A model generated the notes under the pieces. That model saw only the letters and a program-made list of their open reading frames with translations. It was not told the DNA's origin and searched no databases. DNA of 64,000 bases from positions 1,488,001 to 1,552,000 of the forward strand of contig NZ_JAOTEM010000001.1 in the NCBI RefSeq assembly GCF_025628985.1, written 5' to 3'. A program made the translations under genes and the position numbers. The stretch is from Chryseobacterium edaphi (lineage in GTDB: Bacteria > Bacteroidota > Bacteroidia > Flavobacteriales > Weeksellaceae). The first letter of the stretch is position 1. Each line of letters opens with the position of its first letter. Shown here piece by piece: positions 62,078 through 64,000 of the stretch.

Positions 62078-63397
62078 TTGATAAAATTTAAAGAAAAATA
62101 TATTCAGATATCAATGGTCATCATTACTTTAGTGATGACCATTTTGCGTTTTTTACTCAATGAAAAAGGACGCGTAAATCCGGATTCAATCAATTATATG
62201 AGATTTGCGCATGTATTTCCTGTGATTGATAATACGCAAACTCCGGCTGGTTATCCTTTGAGCATTAAATTTTTCACTTATTTTGGTCTTGATGAATTTT
62301 GGAGTAGCAAATTGGTGGGAATCGCGGCATTTCTTTTCATCATTATCTTTTCATGGAAGAAAAAGTTTTATTTCAGAGAATCCGTTATTTTATGTTCTCT
62401 TTTTAGTTTTCTTTCTATTTTTTCATTTACGATGAGCGAGGCTTTTATTCTCCCTTTCGTCATGGTTTATCTTTATACCTGTCATTTGGCGATTTCAGGA
62501 AAATTGTCTCAGTTAAAAGCCATATTTTATCTTTCACTCTTACTTGTTTTAATGTATAATATAAGATTCAGTTCGCTCTTTATTATCGGAGCAACAGGTC
62601 TTTTTGGATTATTAAATTGGAAAAAAAAATTCGGGAAAACATTTATTATTTCAGGCGCAATCGGATTTTTATTTGTGGTGTTGTTTAAATTTATTTATAC
62701 AGATTACTTTAACGAAAAATATATTGATCAGTCTTTGCTGATTGGCCTTTATCCAACCTCAAAATTATTAAAAGAACTTTTTCAGGGTTTGGCGACAAGC
62801 TTTAATCCTTTTATTCACATTTCCGATCCAGAAGGAAGATCAGTTAATTATGCAATTTATGGTATTGGTGTTCTAAATATCGCTCTAATGGTTTATTTTT
62901 TCCTGCGAAAAAAACTATCAGAAACTGAGGCTTGTTATATTTTTATTGGAATCTGTGGCATTATCTGCTCGTATTTTGTACAGTATTTTTATCCAGTCAA
63001 CCCACTAGATTACAGATTGGTGGCTCCTTTTGTTTTGGGAATATGGTTGGTTTATTTCAACAGATTATTTGAAAAATTTGACATCAAAGTATATGCAATT
63101 GGCGCTTTAAGTTTGGCATCGGGACTTATGTTTACATGGTTATCAAAGGGAAACTATCTGGAGAACAGAAAGATTATTTCTGAATATCTGAAAGCTGAAA
63201 AAATGGATAAAATCCCTCTAAAATTCTTTGTCATTGAAGAAAAAGATCTTGAAAAAATACAGGTTGCCGAAATTTTGAGCACTGTAAATCCCGATATTAC
63301 CCTAACTTTTAAGGCTTCAGATACGCTTCAGAAAACAACACTTACACGTTACAAAGTTTTACAAAAAATTAAAATCGACAAGAATAAATATCAATAA
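62078..63397 (+). CDS. polytopic membrane protein, GT-C-like
   Basis: 439 residues from a TTG at 62078; ATG 62114 is an alternative that would still precede the first full helix. About ten hydrophobic segments, including LVGIAAFLFIIIFSW and FIIIGICGIICSYFV-type stretches. The first periplasmic loop contains an acidic site (NPDSINYMRFAHVFPVIDNT) that resembles the catalytic Asp of GT-C glycosyltransferases. A soluble tail (about 390-439) has mixed charge (KLPKFFVIEEKDLEKIQVAE-type). The role is uncertain; lipid-linked sugar transfer is a guess. Confidence 0.65.
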   Translation: MIKFKEKYIQISMVIITLVMTILRFLLNEKGRVNPDSINYMRFAHVFPVIDNTQTPAGYPLSIKFFTYFGLDEFWSSKLVGIAAFLFIIIFSWKKKFYFRESVILCSLFSFLSIFSFTMSEAFILPFVMVYLYTCHLAISGKLSQLKAIFYLSLLLVLMYNIRFSSLFIIGATGLFGLLNWKKKFGKTFIISGAIGFLFVVLFKFIYTDYFNEKYIDQSLLIGLYPTSKLLKELFQGLATSFNPFIHISDPEGRSVNYAIYGIGVLNIALMVYFFLRKKLSETEACYIFIGICGIICSYFVQYFYPVNPLDYRLVAPFVLGIWLVYFNRLFEKFDIKVYAIGALSLASGLMFTWLSKGNYLENRKIISEYLKAEKMDKIPLKFFVIEEKDLEKIQVAEILSTVNPDITLTFKASDTLQKTTLTRYKVLQKIKIDKNKYQ

Positions 63398-63404
63398 TTT
63401 TATA

Positions 63405-63412
63405 TATCTTTG
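63405..63412 (+). promoter_or_regulatory. -7 element of the acidic small gene
   Basis: TATCTTTG, an exact TAnnTTTG match 22 bases before the ATG at 63435; no TTG found at the expected distance. Confidence 0.45.
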
Positions 63413-63434
63413 AGAAAGTTTAAACATTAAAAAA

Positions 63435-63674
63435 ATGAAATTACCAAAGTTTTTATTAGCAGACAATTCGGAATTTCCTGAAGATTTATTTGTAGTTCAT
63501 ACAGAATATCCAAGATTCATATTGAATGTTGAGGAAGAGGAAGTTGAATGGTTAGATGATCTGGAAGGCGACGATGAAGAAACTATGGCAGATGAGGCTA
63601 CAAAGGTTGTAGAAGCTGCTTTCAAATGGTGTGATGAAGAGTTGGCAAAATACGACGAAGACGAGGAAGAATAA
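63435..63674 (+). CDS. small acidic protein, probably conserved in flavobacteria
   Basis: 79 residues. The N-terminal half has the pattern KLPKFLLADNSEFPEDLFVV and HTEYPRFILNVEEEEVEWLD; the rest is very acidic (LEGDDEETMADEATK, EELAKYDEDEEE). It is soluble and cytoplasmic, with no known domain. It has its own promoter-like element and strong terminator. Confidence 0.75.
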   Translation: MKLPKFLLADNSEFPEDLFVVHTEYPRFILNVEEEEVEWLDDLEGDDEETMADEATKVVEAAFKWCDEELAKYDEDEEE

Positions 63675-63690
63675 TCAATTTATTACTCAT

Positions 63691-63723
63691 AAAAAAAGGA
63701 ACTCAAATTTGAGTTCCTTTTTT
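63691..63723. terminator. bidirectional terminator
   Basis: AAAAAAGGAACTC and GAGTTCCTTTTTT arms between convergent genes. Confidence 0.9.
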
Positions 63724-63727
63724 ATTT

Positions 63728-64000
63728 TTAGTCAGCTTTATTAAATTTCAATAGTAAAAGATTATCCTGATACAATTCTAAAGTAGTTCCGGAAACAACA
63801 TATTTATTCACCTTCCCCATCATACTCATAAAATTCTGCTCGACGCTCATGTTATCACAAGCCATTTTTGTAGAACCCAATTGAGAAGCCGTAAAAGTTC
63901 CTGAAGTTGCGTCTGTAGACAATGTTCCGAAGTAACTGTTGCATCCTGCATTTCCGTTCACCTTTGCGCCATCAATGTTTAATGTAGGCGTTTTCCCTTT
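63728..64000 (-). CDS. META-domain (HslJ-like) protein, 5' end outside the window
   Basis: The visible 90 C-terminal codons read from the window edge as KGKTPTLNIDGAKVNGNAGC, then NSYFGTLSTDATSGTFTASQ, then LGSTKMACDNMSVEQNF, ending near LLLKFNKAD. The V-x-G-N-x-G-C-N-x-Y/F and M-A-C-D patterns define the META/HslJ domain. Such proteins are usually secreted or lipoproteins with roles in stress or motility. The upstream part, including any signal peptide, is not in the window. Confidence 0.85.
   Translation of the reverse strand, partial: KGKTPTLNIDGAKVNGNAGCNSYFGTLSTDATSGTFTASQLGSTKMACDNMSVEQNFMSMMGKVNKYVVSGTTLELYQDNLLLLKFNKAD

Overview
The window is AT-rich bacterial DNA from the Bacteroidota, most probably a Chryseobacterium-like member of the Flavobacteriia. 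The basis is protein content: type IX secretion sorting domains, a monomeric NADP isocitrate dehydrogenase, DUF6261 proteins and a Chryseobacterium-type class A beta-lactamase. Flavobacterial promoters (TTG, 17-23 bases, TAnnTTTG) are also present, and Shine-Dalgarno sequences are scarce. No rRNA, tRNA, CRISPR array, prophage or complete insertion sequence was seen. Both ends cut genes: gcvP on the left and a META-domain gene on the right.

Layout. 1-5.5 kb: gcvP (partial), a tiny Cys-rich gene, a membrane J-protein, and an ECF sigma factor followed by two small membrane proteins. 5.8-12.8 kb: a minus-strand run of small stress or housekeeping proteins (DoxX-like, three AHSA1/SRPBCC proteins, four VOC proteins, DinB-like, SDR, HhH, Crp/Fnr regulator). 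13-21 kb: DUF763, an HD-YitT pair, two tandem adenylate cyclases with different sensor halves, and thiol peroxidase. 21-34.7 kb: two small secreted proteins, icd, an HxlR/SDR divergon, an MFS exporter, a metallo-hydrolase, an S41 protease with a YdcF-like protein, a second ECF sigma factor with a membrane partner, and an alpha/beta hydrolase.

34.7-46.5 kb is the most accessory part. It holds two DUF6261 paralogues, each preceded by a ladder of about 20-22 bp imperfect palindromes, and a DUF4365 protein. It also holds GapN, an exported thiol peroxidase, a toxin-antitoxin locus whose toxin has decayed, a membrane-anchored TonB-plug protein, tandem hairpin repeats and a two-gene AAA ATPase + DUF4435 (TOPRIM) operon. 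That operon has the architecture of the PARIS anti-phage system (AriA-AriB).

46.5-64 kb: urocanate hydratase carrying an in-frame copy of a dispersed repeat core, a MITE-like inverted repeat, and a 1400-residue T9SS type-B surface protein. Next come a 2-hydroxyacid dehydrogenase, pcm, a Gfo/Idh/MocA oxidoreductase, a secreted GH5 glycosidase, a class A beta-lactamase, 3-hydroxybutyryl-CoA dehydrogenase and a polytopic membrane protein.

Calls rest on reading translated sequence and motifs by eye. No database search was run. Promoters, terminators and revised start codons are predictions.
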